Assembly (NCBI GenBank): GCA_903840355.1
Contig: CAIMFJ010000005.1
Location: 496,001 to 560,000, forward strand
Direction: 5' to 3'
Length of the DNA: 64,000 nucleotides
DNA from: an uncultured Opitutia bacterium
GTDB lineage: Bacteria; Verrucomicrobiota; Verrucomicrobiia; Opitutales; UBA953
In this document: in pieces, positions 8,427 to 16,857 of the stretch
Layout of the letters: each line of letters begins with the position of its first letter
Position numbering within the stretch: position 1 is the stretch's first letter
Position numbers and translations under genes: made by a program
Notes under the pieces: model-generated
What the model was told of the DNA's origin: nothing
The model's database searches: none
The model's input: only the letters and a program-made list of their open reading frames with translations

Positions 8427-11153
8427 ATGGCAAAAAAAGCGGCCCAGTCTAGAAGTACCTCCACGCCTACCGGCAACAAGACCCTCGTCATTGCCGAGAA
8501 GCCTTCGGTCGCCGCTGATTTAGCTAAGGTCCTCAAAGTCCCCAAGTCGGGAGACTTTTTTGAAAACGATACCTGGATTATCAGTTCTTCGATTGGTCAC
8601 GTGGTGCGTCTTAAAGACCCCCAAGACCTTGATGAAAAACTCAAGCGCTGGACGTTAAAAGACCTGCCGATTCTCCCCGAGGGTTTCGACGGTACGGCAC
8701 GTCCTAACATCTTAAAGACCGTCATCAGCGAACGTAACAATGGTGATCGCTTCAAGTTGTTACAAAAACTCCTCTCGCGCCCCGATGTCAGCTCCGTCGT
8801 CAATGCTTGCGACGCGGGACGCGAAGGTGAGTTAATCCTGCACTACATTTACCAACTCGCTAAATGCCACTTGCCGGTCAAACGGCTCTGGCTGACGAGC
8901 ATGACGCATGACGCCATCGCCGATGGCTTCGCTCACTTATTACCAGAATCCGCAAAAGCAGGTTTACTCGGTTCGGCGATTGGCCGATCGCAAGCGGATT
9001 GGCTCGTAGGCATGAATGGGAGTCGTTTTGCGACGATTCGTATCGGTGGTGCGAAGCGCGATGTCTTCTCGGTTGGACGTGTTCAAACGCCCACCTTGAT
9101 GCTCATCGTGAAACGCGAATTAGAAATTCGCGATTTCAAGCCGAAGACTTTTTGGAAGATTGAAGCCGACTTCGGCATCACAGGTGGCACTTACCGTGGC
9201 ACCGCCCAAGTCCCTGGCGTGCAAGACCGCAAAGAGGCCGAACGTTTCTACGAACAGGCCCAAGCCCAGAAAGTCGTCGACGAAGCCCGGGCCCTCGGCC
9301 AAGGCACCGTCACGGAAGAGCGTAAGCCACGCCGCGAAAGCGCCCCACGCCTCTTCGACCTCACGAGTTTACAACGCGAAGCGAATAAGCGTTTCGGCTT
9401 CTCCGCTAAAACCACGCTCGGAGTCGCCCAAGCACTTTATGAAAAATATAAAGCGCTGACCTACCCCCGAACCGACGCGCAATACTTACCCGAGGACTAC
9501 GTGGCCACGGCGAAGAACGTTTTGCAGGCTTTACACGGTCAACACCCCGCCGGAAATTTCGCCCAAGAAGCCTTACGCCAAGGCTGGGTCGATGCCGCCG
9601 GTCGGCGCGTCTTCGATAATCGTAAAGTCAGCGATCACTTTGCAATCGTCCCCACCGGCACAGCGCCTCACGGCCTGACCGAAGTTGAACAAAAAATTTA
9701 CGACCTAGTAGTCCGCCGTTTTATTGCGGTCTTCTTCCCTGCCGCCGAATTTGAAGAAACGGTCCGTCTCACTGCCGTGGGTCCGCATCAATTCCGCACC
9801 ACGGGTAAAGTACTGCTGGTTGCAGGTTGGCGCGCCCTCTGGGGCCAAGAAGTCGAAGCCGAAGAAGATAAGGATAAAGAAGGCTCGGCGAATCTCCCCG
9901 CTCTCCAAGCTGCCGACGGTCAACCTCCGTTAGCCCAGGTCAAAGAAGTGAGCATCAAGGAAGATGCCACCAAACCGCCCGCGCGCTACAATGAAGCCTC
10001 GCTGCTGGGGGCGATGGAAAATGCGGGTAAATACGTCGACGATGAAGCCCTCGCCGAAGCGATGAAAGAGCGCGGCTTGGGTACGCCTGCGACGCGGGCC
10101 GCCACCATCGAAGAATTATTGGCTAAAGATTATATCGAGCGCCAAGGCAAAGAACTCGTCCCCCAAGCGAAGGCCTTCCAACTCCACCAATTCCTGCACG
10201 CTAAAGGCATGGCGTTCCTAACCGAACCCCAACTGACCGGCGAGTGGGAGTATAAGTTAAAACTCATCGAGAGCGGTAAGCTGACCTCCCAAGAGTTTAT
10301 TAAAGAAATCAAGGAGCAGGTCCAAAACATGGTCGCCGTGGGCGCCCAAGAATTACCCGCCACCCCTCTCTCGCCTACCGTCCTTTCGCCTACGGACCAG
10401 CAACCGATCTTGGACGACGGCGAAAAATATTACTCCCAAGATGGGAATGGTGAAAACGGTCGTCCCAAGTTAGTAATCTATCGAGCGATGAATGGTCACA
10501 CCATCACGCCCGCCGAAGTGTCCGAGTTAGTGGAAAAGCGTCGCATTGGTCCCTTCAGCGACTTCAAGTCCATGAAGTCGGGAAAAAATTTCACGGGCTT
10601 CATCGACCTCGTCGACCCCGATACCATCAAGAGCCGTCAGGCGGAAACACCGGCAGCGACGCCCAACACCACGGAAGAAGGTGCCGCTCCAGCCAAACCT
10701 GCCCGTAAAACCAAACCTAAGGCGCCGAGTGGCAAGTTGAAGGCCGTCCTCTACTTCCCGCCTCGCGAAGGCGCCGATGGCAACCCCGACGCCTTCGATG
10801 CGGACTGGCCAGTGCTTGGCCCCTGCCCCGTCAGTGGTCTACCGGTCCAGCAAACCCCCACCGCCGGCTACCGCGTGTGCCCGCTCAAGGCTCAAGAAGC
10901 GGGTGCCAAGAAAACATTCAGCCTCAATACCGAGATGCTGAAGTGCCCCATTTCGCCGGAAGACGTACGCCTGCTTCTCAACGAGGGCAAAACGGGTCTG
11001 AAGAAATTTATTTCCAATCGCACGAAGCGCGCTTTCGAAGCTTTCCTCGTCGCCGACAAGGAAAAGGGCTGGTGGTTCGCCTTCCCGCCCCGCAAGCCCA
11101 AAGCCTCCCAAGAGCCTAAAGCGAGTAAGCCCGCAGGCGACGAGCCCTTCTAA
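8427..11153 (+). CDS. topB: Type IA DNA topoisomerase, TopB (topoisomerase III)-like
   Basis: A 908-residue type IA topoisomerase that relaxes or decatenates DNA through a 5'-phosphotyrosine. After a Ser/Thr-rich leader of about 17 residues, the Toprim domain begins TLVIAEKPSVAADLA and includes NACDAGREGELI. The catalytic tyrosine is Y346 in ALTYPRTDAQYLP. GLGTPATRA follows in the central gate domain. The C-terminal third has two topoisomerase C-terminal repeats, one around GHTITPAEVSELV and a second around ISPEDVRLLLNEGKTG. The zinc-ribbon cysteines that often accompany such repeats are mostly lost. An Ala/Lys/Pro-rich linker separates the repeats. Confidence 0.93.
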   Translation: MAKKAAQSRSTSTPTGNKTLVIAEKPSVAADLAKVLKVPKSGDFFENDTWIISSSIGHVVRLKDPQDLDEKLKRWTLKDLPILPEGFDGTARPNILKTVISERNNGDRFKLLQKLLSRPDVSSVVNACDAGREGELILHYIYQLAKCHLPVKRLWLTSMTHDAIADGFAHLLPESAKAGLLGSAIGRSQADWLVGMNGSRFATIRIGGAKRDVFSVGRVQTPTLMLIVKRELEIRDFKPKTFWKIEADFGITGGTYRGTAQVPGVQDRKEAERFYEQAQAQKVVDEARALGQGTVTEERKPRRESAPRLFDLTSLQREANKRFGFSAKTTLGVAQALYEKYKALTYPRTDAQYLPEDYVATAKNVLQALHGQHPAGNFAQEALRQGWVDAAGRRVFDNRKVSDHFAIVPTGTAPHGLTEVEQKIYDLVVRRFIAVFFPAAEFEETVRLTAVGPHQFRTTGKVLLVAGWRALWGQEVEAEEDKDKEGSANLPALQAADGQPPLAQVKEVSIKEDATKPPARYNEASLLGAMENAGKYVDDEALAEAMKERGLGTPATRAATIEELLAKDYIERQGKELVPQAKAFQLHQFLHAKGMAFLTEPQLTGEWEYKLKLIESGKLTSQEFIKEIKEQVQNMVAVGAQELPATPLSPTVLSPTDQQPILDDGEKYYSQDGNGENGRPKLVIYRAMNGHTITPAEVSELVEKRRIGPFSDFKSMKSGKNFTGFIDLVDPDTIKSRQAETPAATPNTTEEGAAPAKPARKTKPKAPSGKLKAVLYFPPREGADGNPDAFDADWPVLGPCPVSGLPVQQTPTAGYRVCPLKAQEAGAKKTFSLNTEMLKCPISPEDVRLLLNEGKTGLKKFISNRTKRAFEAFLVADKEKGWWFAFPPRKPKASQEPKASKPAGDEPF

Positions 11154-11156
11154 GCG

Positions 11157-11927
11157 TCACTTCTCCCAGGCTGGCCTCGGGATACGCTGGATGATGGGCA
11201 GGTGCAAAGCTTGCTCCATTTCCCGGAGATTTTTTAAATCATCGGGAGCACCATCTTCAGACTTACTTAATTTCTCTTCCCAGATTTTACGATACCAGCG
11301 ATAGGACTCTTCACGCTGGCCAGCTTCCCAGAGATTACGGGCACAAAAATAAGGAGCATACCAAGGGGCATTGCGCGACTCCGTTGCCGAGCGGTAATAA
11401 CGTGCGGATAAGAGTTGGTCCTTGAGTTTCATTTCTGCCAATTGGCCTGCAGCAATCAGCAAGGCGGCATTACCACCCGTATTGACCACGCCCTGATCTA
11501 AGACCTCTAAGGCCCGGCGGGCATAACTACGGTATAAGTGTTCCTGCACATCCGCAGGTACTTTGGCATAACCTCCCCGACGGCGCACTTCCCAGTGAGC
11601 CATATCATACCCCATCACATAACCGGTGTTCTCCCAAAAATACCGCGATCGCGGATCTAAGGCACAAGCCGTGCGCATCAAGGTTTCGCAGCCAGGACGA
11701 TCCTTACGCTCCCAAAGAACATAACTCCGCACCCAGGTCCCATCAGCAATCACGGTACGCATCCCACCCAAAATCCCTAGCAACACGCCTTGCCCTAACG
11801 TCGGCTCAATATCCCGCCGACCAATCTCAGGAATGCAGGGCCGCACGGTGCGCCACGAGGTCTCGGAATACGTGCCAGCTAGCACCCAACAAATCGCGGT
11901 TAAAATTCCGAAGTAAAGCGAACGCAT
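11157..11927 (-). CDS. Membrane-anchored protein of unknown function, tetratricopeptide-like, in ABC exporter operon
   Basis: A 256-residue protein with an N-terminal hydrophobic segment (residues 4-19) that should act as signal anchor. The rest is rich in aromatic residues and paired helices, for example YRSYARRALEVLDQG and ARNLWEAGQREESYRWYRKIW, resembling degenerate TPR repeats. I recognise no catalytic motif. The start is 2 bases downstream of the permease stop, so it is very probably the last gene of the acylphosphatase-ABC transporter operon and may be a periplasm-facing partner of that exporter. The function is not known. Confidence 0.7.
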   Translation of the reverse strand: MRSLYFGILTAICWVLAGTYSETSWRTVRPCIPEIGRRDIEPTLGQGVLLGILGGMRTVIADGTWVRSYVLWERKDRPGCETLMRTACALDPRSRYFWENTGYVMGYDMAHWEVRRRGGYAKVPADVQEHLYRSYARRALEVLDQGVVNTGGNAALLIAAGQLAEMKLKDQLLSARYYRSATESRNAPWYAPYFCARNLWEAGQREESYRWYRKIWEEKLSKSEDGAPDDLKNLREMEQALHLPIIQRIPRPAWEK

Positions 11928-11929
11928 GG

Positions 11930-12763
11930 TTAGATCTCCCGACGACGGAAAAGCGCCGTGCCTAACATCAGGAAGGCGACCATGTAAATTAGACCTGAGA
12001 TGGCTACCTGCACCACGGCATTAGCAGGTACGGACGTGGGATCCAAAACCAAGGCATCGCCAATATTAAATTGTTCAAGGTTAGGAAGCAGGCGACTCGT
12101 CACCCACAACACCCCGCGGTACCACACGGAACCCTCGGGCTTTAATAGAACATCTTGGGCAATCCACTGCAACTGCCCAGCCACCACGGCTAATGCTCCA
12201 ACGACAACGGCGTATAAAAACGTGCGAGCACCTGAGGCAATCGTCAGCACAATCGCAATCACGACCCCAAGTCGCAACCACTGCAACAAAGCAAAAGCCA
12301 CTAAACCACCCGGACTGAACTCTGGAGCCAGGCGACCCATCTTCTCGGCAAGTTCATTTAATTCAATCGAGCGCGACCACAATACCGCGCCCAAGAGACC
12401 CGACAGGACGAAGACGAAAATCGCCAAGACCAACCATGTCCCAAAAAACTTCCCGAGCAGAAACTCGGCTCGGCTCACAGGTTTCGCCAACAGCGTTAAC
12501 GCCGTCCGATTATCAATCTCCGAAAAGAATAACTGCGCGGTCATGACAACCCCAAGGACAGATCCGAATAAAAACATCCCGCCAAAACCAAAGTCGGCGA
12601 CGAATTTCAATTCACCGTGGCCAAAATCCATGAAGCGAAACGCTACGGAGGAAAGCACCATGGCTCCGCCCAGCACGATGAGAAAAGCAAAGAAGCGTTG
12701 GCGGATGGCTTCCAAAAAGGTGACCCACGTAATCCAGGTCGTACGTTGCATAAAAGCTTTCAT
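11930..12763 (-). CDS. ABC-2 type transporter permease
   Basis: A 277-residue integral membrane protein with about six hydrophobic segments. It has the ABC-2 permease pattern of a first helix near residue 15, a second near residue 55 followed by FFSEIDNRTALTLLAKPVSRAEFLLGKF, and further pairs to the C-terminus. That cytoplasmic loop is characteristic of permeases in two-gene ABC exporters. It follows the ATPase gene by one base and precedes the TPR-like gene by two. The substrate is unknown. Confidence 0.88.
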   Translation of the reverse strand: MKAFMQRTTWITWVTFLEAIRQRFFAFLIVLGGAMVLSSVAFRFMDFGHGELKFVADFGFGGMFLFGSVLGVVMTAQLFFSEIDNRTALTLLAKPVSRAEFLLGKFFGTWLVLAIFVFVLSGLLGAVLWSRSIELNELAEKMGRLAPEFSPGGLVAFALLQWLRLGVVIAIVLTIASGARTFLYAVVVGALAVVAGQLQWIAQDVLLKPEGSVWYRGVLWVTSRLLPNLEQFNIGDALVLDPTSVPANAVVQVAISGLIYMVAFLMLGTALFRRREI

Positions 12764-12764
12764 C

Positions 12765-13619
12765 TTAGGCGTCGCGTGAACCTTTCACGAGTTCTTGGAA
12801 TAAATCTTCAAGGGAACGACGGGGGTGCGTCACCGAGGTCACCTTCGCCCCATGTGCGGCTAAGGCTGCTTCCGCTGCTGCTCGAGCCGCGGGGGTCAGC
12901 GATTCAACCGTGATGACATGGCGGTCGCGCCGGGAAAGGACTTCTTCGACTCGGCCTTCGAGTACTAATTTTCCGCGATCCATAATCGCCACGCGGTCGC
13001 ACACCTGCTCGACCTGACCGAGTAGGTGCGAGCAAAGTACAATCGTTTTACCACGGCTACGCATCTCTTGAATCATGCGGCCGATAGCGACCGAGCCAAC
13101 TGGGTCGACGCCTGCGGTGGGTTCATCTAAAATTACCAACTCGGGATCGTGTACAATCGCTTGTGCCAAACCAATGCGTTGCAACATCCCCTTGGAATAC
13201 GTCCCAATCGGGCGGCCAGCCGCTTCGGTCATGGCCGTTAAAGTTAACGCCTCTTCAACCGCTTGATCTAGTTGGGTGGGAGCTACGCCACTTAAACGAG
13301 CACAATACCGCACTAGCTCGCGACCGGAGAGAAACTTATGGAAATACGGTGCCTCAGGTAAGAACCCCGTGCGGCGGCGTGCTTCGGCCGTGGCGTAGGT
13401 TTGACCTAAAATGGAAATCTCCCCGGCAGTCGCCGTAACGAGTCCCAAAATAATTTTCAAGGTGGTGCTCTTTCCACAACCATTGGGACCTAAGAGCCCG
13501 TAAACTTGCCCACGAGGGACCTCAAGCGTCAGGTCATCGACCGCTCGTAATTTAAGCCCCCGAAGGCCGACTCTAAAATCCTTCGTTAAATGGCGCACCG
13601 AAATTGCGGCAGAAGTCAT
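12765..13619 (-). CDS. ABC transporter ATP-binding protein
   Basis: A 284-residue ABC ATPase with Walker A GPNGCGKST near residue 43, a signature-like YSKGMLQRIGLAQ, Walker B LVILDEPTAGVDP and an H-loop CSHLL. The C-terminal 60 residues form the small extra domain common in CcmA/NatA-type exporters paired with ABC-2 permeases. It should energise the permease encoded next. Its start overlaps the acylphosphatase stop by 4 bases. Confidence 0.95.
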   Translation of the reverse strand: MTSAAISVRHLTKDFRVGLRGLKLRAVDDLTLEVPRGQVYGLLGPNGCGKSTTLKIILGLVTATAGEISILGQTYATAEARRRTGFLPEAPYFHKFLSGRELVRYCARLSGVAPTQLDQAVEEALTLTAMTEAAGRPIGTYSKGMLQRIGLAQAIVHDPELVILDEPTAGVDPVGSVAIGRMIQEMRSRGKTIVLCSHLLGQVEQVCDRVAIMDRGKLVLEGRVEEVLSRRDRHVITVESLTPAARAAAEAALAAHGAKVTSVTHPRRSLEDLFQELVKGSRDA

Positions 13620-13897
13620 CGTCGGATAGCAAAATCTTTACAGGTTCTGATGCCATTAAAATCCCGTACTTCGGTATTTTTAATATAGTCGACCAGGCTC
13701 GCCGCCACTTGGTCGGTAAACGCCACGACCTCCTCTTCTGCCCCTTCAGCATGCAAATAAACCCGCCCGTCCGCGAGGTTTTGGACAAATCCCGTAACTT
13801 CAAAGCCCCGGGCCAAGGCCAAGGTCTGCGCCCGAAAACCCACCCCTTGAACGTGTCCAAGGTACCAAACATCCCGATGGAAGACATGGGTTGACAT
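13616..13897 (-). CDS. acyP: Acylphosphatase
   Basis: A 93-residue protein that hydrolyses the carboxyl-phosphate bond of acyl phosphates. The family motif GHVQGVGFR ends with catalytic Arg22, and GFVQNLADGRVYLHAEG contains catalytic Asn40. Length and both active residues are standard. It is the first gene of the minus-strand operon with the ABC exporter, overlapping it by 4 bases; a functional link to the exporter is not established. Confidence 0.94.
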   Translation of the reverse strand: MSTHVFHRDVWYLGHVQGVGFRAQTLALARGFEVTGFVQNLADGRVYLHAEGAEEEVVAFTDQVAASLVDYIKNTEVRDFNGIRTCKDFAIRR

Positions 13898-13919
13898 AAT
13901 CGTAACTTATTAGAATACT
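13891..13919 (+). promoter_or_regulatory. Candidate promoter of tatA
   Basis: A perfect -35 hexamer TTGACA (13891-13896) is followed after 17 bases by AATACT (13914-13919), which matches four of six -10 positions. The predicted start of transcription is about 30 bases before the tatA ATG. The -35 hexamer overlaps the start codon of the divergent acylphosphatase gene. Confidence 0.45.
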
Positions 13920-13955
13920 TATCACTCACCCTTTTCTAGCAAACGCAATCCGACT

Positions 13956-14252
13956 ATGCACCCCACCCTTGCCATGCTCGATGGGCCCGTTTTCTGGGCT
14001 ATCTTAGCTGTTGCCCTCCTTTTGTTCGGAGGCTCGAAGATTCCCGAGCTCGCCCGCGGTCTCGGCAAGGCCAAGCGCGAATTCAAAAAGGCCTCCGAAG
14101 AGGTCGAAAACGAGATTAATAATGCCACGGTCGAAGACGACCTCCGCAAGCAACGCCTCAAGCAAATCGAAGAAGAAGAGCGCGCACGCATTCGGGCTCG
14201 CATCGAAGAAGAAGAACGGGCGAAGCATAAGCCGAACGGAAACCAAAACTAA
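13956..14252 (+). CDS. tatA: TatA/E-type twin-arginine translocase subunit
   Basis: A 98-residue protein with one N-terminal membrane helix (about residues 10-25), then the TatA hinge [18 protein letters not shown] and an amphipathic helix. A long charged Glu/Arg tail rich in EEEERAR follows. The FGxxKxPELARxxGxA pattern is diagnostic of TatA/TatE rather than TatB. TatA forms the export pore of the Tat system, which could carry cofactor-containing proteins. tatC is not in the window. A second ATG at 13974 is an alternative start. Confidence 0.9.
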   Translation: MHPTLAMLDGPVFWAILAVALLLFGGSKIPELARGLGKAKREFKKASEEVENEINNATVEDDLRKQRLKQIEEEERARIRARIEEEERAKHKPNGNQN

Positions 14253-14259
14253 TCACCTC

Positions 14260-14283
14260 AGGGCCGGCAAACGGCCCTTTTTT
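14260..14283 (+). terminator. Rho-independent terminator of tatA
   Basis: AGGGCCG (14260-14266) pairs with CGGCCCT (14272-14278) around a 5-base loop and is followed by a run of T to 14283. It lies 7 bases after the tatA stop and just before ribE, so ribE probably has its own promoter or depends on readthrough. Confidence 0.85.
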
Positions 14284-14291
14284 CTGCAATC

Positions 14292-14891
14292 ATGTTTACC
14301 GGCTTAGTCCAGTCCTTGGGTGAAATCGTCGCCAAGACCCCTCGAGCCAATGATGGAGCACGCCTGTCCATCAAATCCCCTCTCTTCGCACAGACCACCT
14401 TAGGCGCCAGCATTGCAGTCAATGGCTGCTGCCTCACCGTCACCGAGTTTAAAGATCAGGTCGCACACTTCGACCTACTCGCCGAAACCCTGCGACTGAC
14501 CAACTTGGGCGACCTGCAACCCGGCAACCTCGTCAACCTAGAACCTAGCCTGACCCCCAGCGACCGCATGGGCGGCCACTTCGTCACCGGACACATCGAC
14601 GGTACCGCTAAAATTAAATCCTGGCAGCAAGTCGGCACCGATTGGCGCCTCGACCTCGACGAAATCCCGCTCCCACTCATGCCCCACTTAGTCAACAAGG
14701 GCTGTATCGCCATCGATGGCATTTCGCTCACTGTAGCCGAAACCGCTCAGCAACAGCTGACGATTTGGATCATCCCCCATACCTTACAAGCGACGAATCT
14801 TCACCAGCGTCGCGCCGGCGACCGAGTCAACCTTGAGACGGATTTACTCGCCAAATACACGGCTAAAATCCTGCAAAGCCGGCCGGTTTAA
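14292..14891 (+). CDS. ribE: Riboflavin synthase alpha chain
   Basis: A 199-residue protein starting with the signature MFTGLVQSLGEI. It catalyses dismutation of 6,7-dimethyl-8-ribityllumazine to riboflavin. Two lumazine-binding barrels are visible, the first with ASIAVNGCCLTVT and the second with KGCIAIDGISLTVAE, and the linker has the GHFVTGHIDG motif. Length is normal for the trimeric enzyme. No FMN riboswitch is visible in the short 5' gap. It converges with the acyltransferase gene, 2 bases apart. Confidence 0.96.
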   Translation: MFTGLVQSLGEIVAKTPRANDGARLSIKSPLFAQTTLGASIAVNGCCLTVTEFKDQVAHFDLLAETLRLTNLGDLQPGNLVNLEPSLTPSDRMGGHFVTGHIDGTAKIKSWQQVGTDWRLDLDEIPLPLMPHLVNKGCIAIDGISLTVAETAQQQLTIWIIPHTLQATNLHQRRAGDRVNLETDLLAKYTAKILQSRPV

Positions 14892-14893
14892 GT

Positions 14894-15538
14894 TTAATAT
14901 TTGGACAAGGTATTCAACCGCTCTTGCAGACGCAGGGCGACTTCTTCATCCACGTCATCAGCCCGAGGCACCGGTTGCTTTTCAACGATAATCCGCACCC
15001 GCGAAAAGGGCTTAGGTAATGCAAAACGATCCCAACTGTTAACCGTCCAGTACGACGCGTAACTTATCCCTAAAACGACAAACGGTCGTTGGGTAATTTT
15101 GGCCAAGGCGATGGCACCTGGTTTACAAAACCGCGCAGGGCCCTTCGGACCGTCTGGGGTAACCCCAGCATGATTACCGGCCCGTACAGAACGTGCAATG
15201 GCAATCAAGGCGGCGGCACCACGGCGATTCGAAGAACCCCGGACAGCCTTTAGGCCCATAACCTCAAAATAGGCAGCTAACCACGCCCCGTCTTTGCTAG
15301 CACTCACGAGCGTCGTAATCGGTAATTTAAAATATTGGTTAGCCAAGCGACTCGCCACGAAAAGTCGGTCATGCCACAATAATACAATCAGAGGGCCTTC
15401 CCCTGCGTCGATTAGCCCAGAGTTATACTCAAAACGCAAGGTAGCTAACCATAACCGGACAAACCAAGCCACGGGGAATAACCAGAACCAGTGGTACCAG
15501 GGGACAACCACAGGGGCATCTGGAGATTCTTGAGTCAT
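14894..15538 (-). CDS. DUF374 lysophospholipid acyltransferase family protein
   Basis: A 214-residue protein with an N-terminal hydrophobic segment, then LIVLLWHDRLF (the HxxxxD-like acyltransferase site seen as WHDR in DUF374), VSASKDGAWLA, a KAVRGSSNRRGAAAL motif and TPDGPKGPA. These are the hallmarks of the DUF374 branch of the LPLAT superfamily, often found near lipid A genes and suspected of acylating envelope lipids. The ATG at 15538 is used; the frame stays open to 15562. It is the last gene of the mazG-ygjP-nudix operon. Confidence 0.85.
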   Translation of the reverse strand: MTQESPDAPVVVPWYHWFWLFPVAWFVRLWLATLRFEYNSGLIDAGEGPLIVLLWHDRLFVASRLANQYFKLPITTLVSASKDGAWLAAYFEVMGLKAVRGSSNRRGAAALIAIARSVRAGNHAGVTPDGPKGPARFCKPGAIALAKITQRPFVVLGISYASYWTVNSWDRFALPKPFSRVRIIVEKQPVPRADDVDEEVALRLQERLNTLSKY

Positions 15539-15586
15539 GCAGCGGACGCCAACAAAGAACACCTTCTAAATGAAAAACTCAAACCA

Positions 15587-16132
15587 TTACTCCAGCAATC
15601 CCAGGGCACGGCGGACGCCGGGGCGTTGCAGCAAGTGCAACACGGGCGTTGAAAAGATGGCGGGCTGAACGCGACTCCAAGCTTCCACCTCGGCCGGAGT
15701 GCGCCATAAAATGGAGTCCACTTCGTAAAGGGCCAGTCGCACTGGATAAGTCCCACGGAAAAGGTAACAGCGAACAAATTCCCAGCCCAAATCCGCATGG
15801 GCAGGCACATAATCAATTTCGGTGAGGGCCCCTGGAGGCAAAGCTACCCCGAGTTCCTCCTGTAACTCTCGGTAGGCAGCTTGTTCGTAGGTTTCGCCGG
15901 CATCCACATGCCCAGCACAAGCACTACTCAGTAAACCAGGGCAATTATCTTTAGCAAAGGAACGTCGCTGCCAGCACATCAGCCCATCTTCACGCCACCA
16001 AAACAAATGCACCGCGCGATGCTTCAAGCCATCACGATGAATCACGCCCCGGCGTCCCTGCCCGATGACTTGGTCATGGGCATCAACGATATCAAAGATT
16101 TCGTCGGTCGACTGGCCTACTTCACCTTTCAT
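15587..16132 (-). CDS. NUDIX hydrolase
   Basis: A 181-residue hydrolase with a complete Nudix box, GHVDAGETYEQAAYRELQEE followed by LGV, holding the metal-binding glutamates. The N-terminal part, EIFDIVDAHDQVIGQG and HRAVHLFWW, resembles the YfcD/isopentenyl-diphosphate-isomerase-like Nudix group. The substrate is a nucleoside diphosphate derivative by family but cannot be specified. The start overlaps the stop of the upstream YgjP gene by 4 bases. Confidence 0.92.
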   Translation of the reverse strand: MKGEVGQSTDEIFDIVDAHDQVIGQGRRGVIHRDGLKHRAVHLFWWREDGLMCWQRRSFAKDNCPGLLSSACAGHVDAGETYEQAAYRELQEELGVALPPGALTEIDYVPAHADLGWEFVRCYLFRGTYPVRLALYEVDSILWRTPAEVEAWSRVQPAIFSTPVLHLLQRPGVRRALGLLE

Positions 16133-16854
16133 GCGCGACCTAAATCCATTAAGGACCCCCAGCGTTTCGTGAGTTCACGGTCATGATGTCGCCAGTCTTT
16201 ATCCCATGCAGCTAGTTGTCGCCAAAAGTTATCGGAATGGTCCATGTGTCGACGGTGCGCTAATTCGTGTAAGATGACATGGTCGTGAATCAGCGGCGGT
16301 AATAAAATTAAACGCCAATTAAGGGACAACACCCCGCTCGCAGAACATGACCCCCAACGAGTCGTCTGATCGCGGACGCTGACTTGTTCAACTTGGACGC
16401 CAACGCGTGTGGCCAAACGTTCCACTGCTAAATTCAAACCCGTCTCCGCTAAGCGACGCACCGCACGGGCCGCTCCTGCTTCAGGTGCTTCACTAGGAAG
16501 CGTCAGCACAATCTTATCAAACTCCTGTAAGAGTTGTACTTTCGTACGCCCACCGCTTTCCACCGACAACTCCCACAGTCGGTCGCCGAGGGTAACCCAC
16601 GGGAATTTTTCAAAATGCGTGACCAACGAAGCTTGCACGGGACGTGCCCGGGCCAAGGCCTTTTCTAACCAAGCGAGATTGTCTTTTAAAAAAGCCAGAG
16701 CCGCCGCAGGTGACGTGTGAGAGGGGTAAGATAAAACCACCTTGGGACCAGGCTTTACGGCGATTCGAACCCGACGCGCTCGTTCCGAAACTTGAGGCCA
16801 GACCTGCACGGCACGACCGCCGACATGAATCGAAATGGCCGGGATTTCAGACAT
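16129..16854 (-). CDS. YgjP-like zinc metallopeptidase domain protein (DUF45/M48-like)
   Basis: A 241-residue protein whose C-terminal half contains the zinc-binding motif HELAHRRHMDHSDNFW, preceded by QTTRWGSCSASGVLSLNWRL. This is the standard signature of the YgjP/UPF0758-like metal-dependent hydrolase family. The N-terminal half (VRIAVKPGPKVVLSYP) is the family's beta-rich domain. The biological substrate is not known. It lies between mazG (3 bases upstream) and the Nudix gene (4-base overlap). Confidence 0.9.
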   Translation of the reverse strand: MSEIPAISIHVGGRAVQVWPQVSERARRVRIAVKPGPKVVLSYPSHTSPAAALAFLKDNLAWLEKALARARPVQASLVTHFEKFPWVTLGDRLWELSVESGGRTKVQLLQEFDKIVLTLPSEAPEAGAARAVRRLAETGLNLAVERLATRVGVQVEQVSVRDQTTRWGSCSASGVLSLNWRLILLPPLIHDHVILHELAHRRHMDHSDNFWRQLAAWDKDWRHHDRELTKRWGSLMDLGRA

Positions 16855-16857
16855 CCG

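Noticed and set aside
12000-12779. Long open frame (259 codons) antisense to the ABC permease
   Set aside because: It mirrors a well-supported membrane protein gene, is rich in Thr/Asn/Lys/Pro typical of reversed hydrophobic codons, and has no recognisable motif.
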